In this document: piece by piece, positions 62,641 through 64,000 of the stretch
Numbering within the stretch: the stretch's first letter is position 1
Layout of the letters: the number at the start of each line of letters is the position of its first letter
Assembly (NCBI RefSeq): GCF_900185615.1
Contig: NZ_FYAK01000002.1
Location: 1-64,000, forward strand
Reading direction: 5' to 3'
From: Photobacterium malacitanum
GTDB taxonomy: Bacteria > Pseudomonadota > Gammaproteobacteria > Enterobacterales > Vibrionaceae
DNA: 64,000 bases
Notes under the pieces: model-generated
Database searches by the model: none
Seen by the model: only the letters and a program-made list of their open reading frames with translations
What the model was told of the DNA's origin: nothing
Position numbers and translations under genes: made by a program

Positions 62641-64000
62641 TTGAGTAATGAAATTAAGCCCGCACGAGAGGCGATTGACGTGCAACAATCAATGATGGTT
62701 GCGTGTGAAGAGTGTGGGTTAGTCGTTGATATCCCTGATTTAAATGAAGGTGATAAAGCAACCTGCCCTCGGTGTGGCCATACATTAACGAAGGCTGTTA
62801 GTTTACCTTTTCAACGCCCAGTTGCTTACGGTATTGCTTGTTTGTTGATGCTAGTCTTGAGCCTGTCATTTCCATTTCTTTCTTTTACAGTTAATGGTAT
62901 GGGGCATCAAATTACACTGTTAAATGCAGCTGAAACATTACAACATTTTGAAAATAGTGTATTAGCTATTTTATTAATGATAACTGTTCTTGTTTTTCCA
63001 GCAGTATATATAATGCTGGTGTTATATCTTTATTATCATGCTCATAAAGTAAAGAATGTTGGCCATGTTGTTCATGATCGCGCTTGGATAAAATTTTTAT
63101 GCCGCATCATATTTACTATTCAACCTTGGCTAATGGTTGATGTTTTTTTAATTGGCGTTTTAGTCAGTCTGGTAAAAATTTCTGCATTAGCACATATTGG
63201 TTTAGGCAACTCATTTTGGGCTTTTTGTCTTTATAGTGTGTTAGTCGTGAAATGTGTGTCATTAGTTGATAGAACCTGGTTGTGGGATCAGTTCTTTGCT
63301 ATGAAACCTGTAGAAGGTGTGCGTGCTGGTGATACTCATTTAGATCATAATCATGTGGGTTGTCATGCCTGTAATCAAATTAATCCACTACCAAGGTCAC
63401 ATAAAGCACGATGTTTGCGTTGTGATAGTCAATTACATGTTTTTAACGCGAACCATTCATTGCAATATTCGTGGGCTTATTTACTGGCATCGATAGTGTT
63501 TTATATTCCTGCCAATTTATATCCAATGATGTATACCGTAAGTTTAGGGCAAACCGAAGGTTCAACGATCCTTGGTGGCGTTGTTTTACTTTGGAAAATG
63601 GGATCATGGCCGATAGCGTTAGTGATATTTATAGCGAGTATTTTTATTCCTATGGCAAAAATGTTTACCTTAGCATGGCTTTATTATTGTGCTGGTAAAC
63701 GCGCTGATGACTCAAGTCATGTCGCCATTAAACGGTTAAAATTATACCGCTTAACAGAATTTATCGGCCGTTGGTCTATGGTTGATATCTTTGTGGTTGC
63801 TATCTTAGTTGCTTTAGTACAGTTACAAAATGTGATGGCAATTTCACCGGGTCCTGCAGCGTTATGCTTTGCGACAGTGGTGATCTTTACGATGTTATCT
63901 GCGATGAATTTTGATCCGCGGATATTTTGGACACCAAAAAATAAACCATGTAAGCAAGATTCAGAGTTAGATGCTCCTGAATCCAATTCAGAAGTGCCTA
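62641..64000 (+). CDS. pqiA: Paraquat-inducible protein A (PqiA), 3' end beyond window
   Basis: An open frame of 453 codons runs to the window end without a stop. The likely start is TTG at 62641 behind AGGTGA; ATGs at 62692 and 62695 lie only just before the first zinc ribbon. The layout is the doubled PqiA form: zinc ribbon C22-EE-C25 with CPRC, four membrane helices, a second ribbon C241-HA-C244 with C258-LR-C261, and four more helices. PqiA works with the MCE protein PqiB and lipoprotein PqiC in lipid traffic across the periplasm. pqiB would be expected next. Confidence 0.92.
   Translation, partial: MSNEIKPAREAIDVQQSMMVACEECGLVVDIPDLNEGDKATCPRCGHTLTKAVSLPFQRPVAYGIACLLMLVLSLSFPFLSFTVNGMGHQITLLNAAETLQHFENSVLAILLMITVLVFPAVYIMLVLYLYYHAHKVKNVGHVVHDRAWIKFLCRIIFTIQPWLMVDVFLIGVLVSLVKISALAHIGLGNSFWAFCLYSVLVVKCVSLVDRTWLWDQFFAMKPVEGVRAGDTHLDHNHVGCHACNQINPLPRSHKARCLRCDSQLHVFNANHSLQYSWAYLLASIVFYIPANLYPMMYTVSLGQTEGSTILGGVVLLWKMGSWPIALVIFIASIFIPMAKMFTLAWLYYCAGKRADDSSHVAIKRLKLYRLTEFIGRWSMVDIFVVAILVALVQLQNVMAISPGPAALCFATVVIFTMLSAMNFDPRIFWTPKNKPCKQDSELDAPESNSEVP

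Overview
The window is AT-rich gammaproteobacterial chromosome. The gene set fits Vibrionaceae, most likely Photobacterium: class-typical NorV/NorW, CorA, RNase II, DeaD, EmrE, ModE and PqiA proteins, a large secreted GH19 chitinase, and tRNA operons embedded in tandem repeats. The genus is inferred from gene content and was not tested by any search.

Layout. 1-5040 is a tRNA region: two near-identical five-tRNA operons (Ser-TGA, Asp-GTC, Thr-TGT, Tyr-GTA, Asn-GTT) plus the end of a further tRNA-Asn. Around them lie tandem repeats of about 205-227 bp. Each unit carries a decayed tRNA-Asn, a strong terminator and a spacer. Three genes (YdhR-like monooxygenase, membrane protein, LysR regulator) lie between the two operons. 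5060-13301 holds a Tat lipoprotein phosphoesterase, a three-domain GNAT/FAD-oxidase/methyltransferase fusion, and the nitric-oxide detoxification operon norVW with two NsrR-like operators. A third tRNA-Ser follows at 13537.

14.6-30 kb is the most accessory-looking part. A REP-associated tyrosine transposase (RAYT) gene is bracketed by inverted copies of an 11-bp motif, TATGGCTGTCC, and the motif recurs between 23.9 and 29.7 kb. There it accompanies a ~160-bp repeat family that brackets a gene-poor stretch and an orphan 456-aa coiled-coil membrane protein. Also here are the chitinase, corA with a structured leader, a dacA-like PBP5 gene and a RibD-type reductase.

30-64 kb is mostly ordinary chromosome: an ABC exporter, a CSD-DUF1294 protein, a DUF1800/DUF1501 Tat pair, emrE, an RlpA-like lipoprotein, a DUF2076 protein, a HAD phosphatase, fumC, a degenerate GGDEF protein, a DUF1415 protein, rnb, deaD, a divergent LysR/SDR pair, modE, a TldE/TldD pair, a COG0523 GTPase, a KTSC protein, a RelA/SpoT-domain synthetase, a PACE transporter, a GGDEF sensor, and pqiA running off the end. 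Many genes are separated by clear bidirectional hairpin terminators.

The strongest candidates for something undescribed are the homogenised tRNA-Asn pseudogene array, the RAYT with its dispersed motif family and the orphan gene inside that repeat field, and the triple fusion enzyme.
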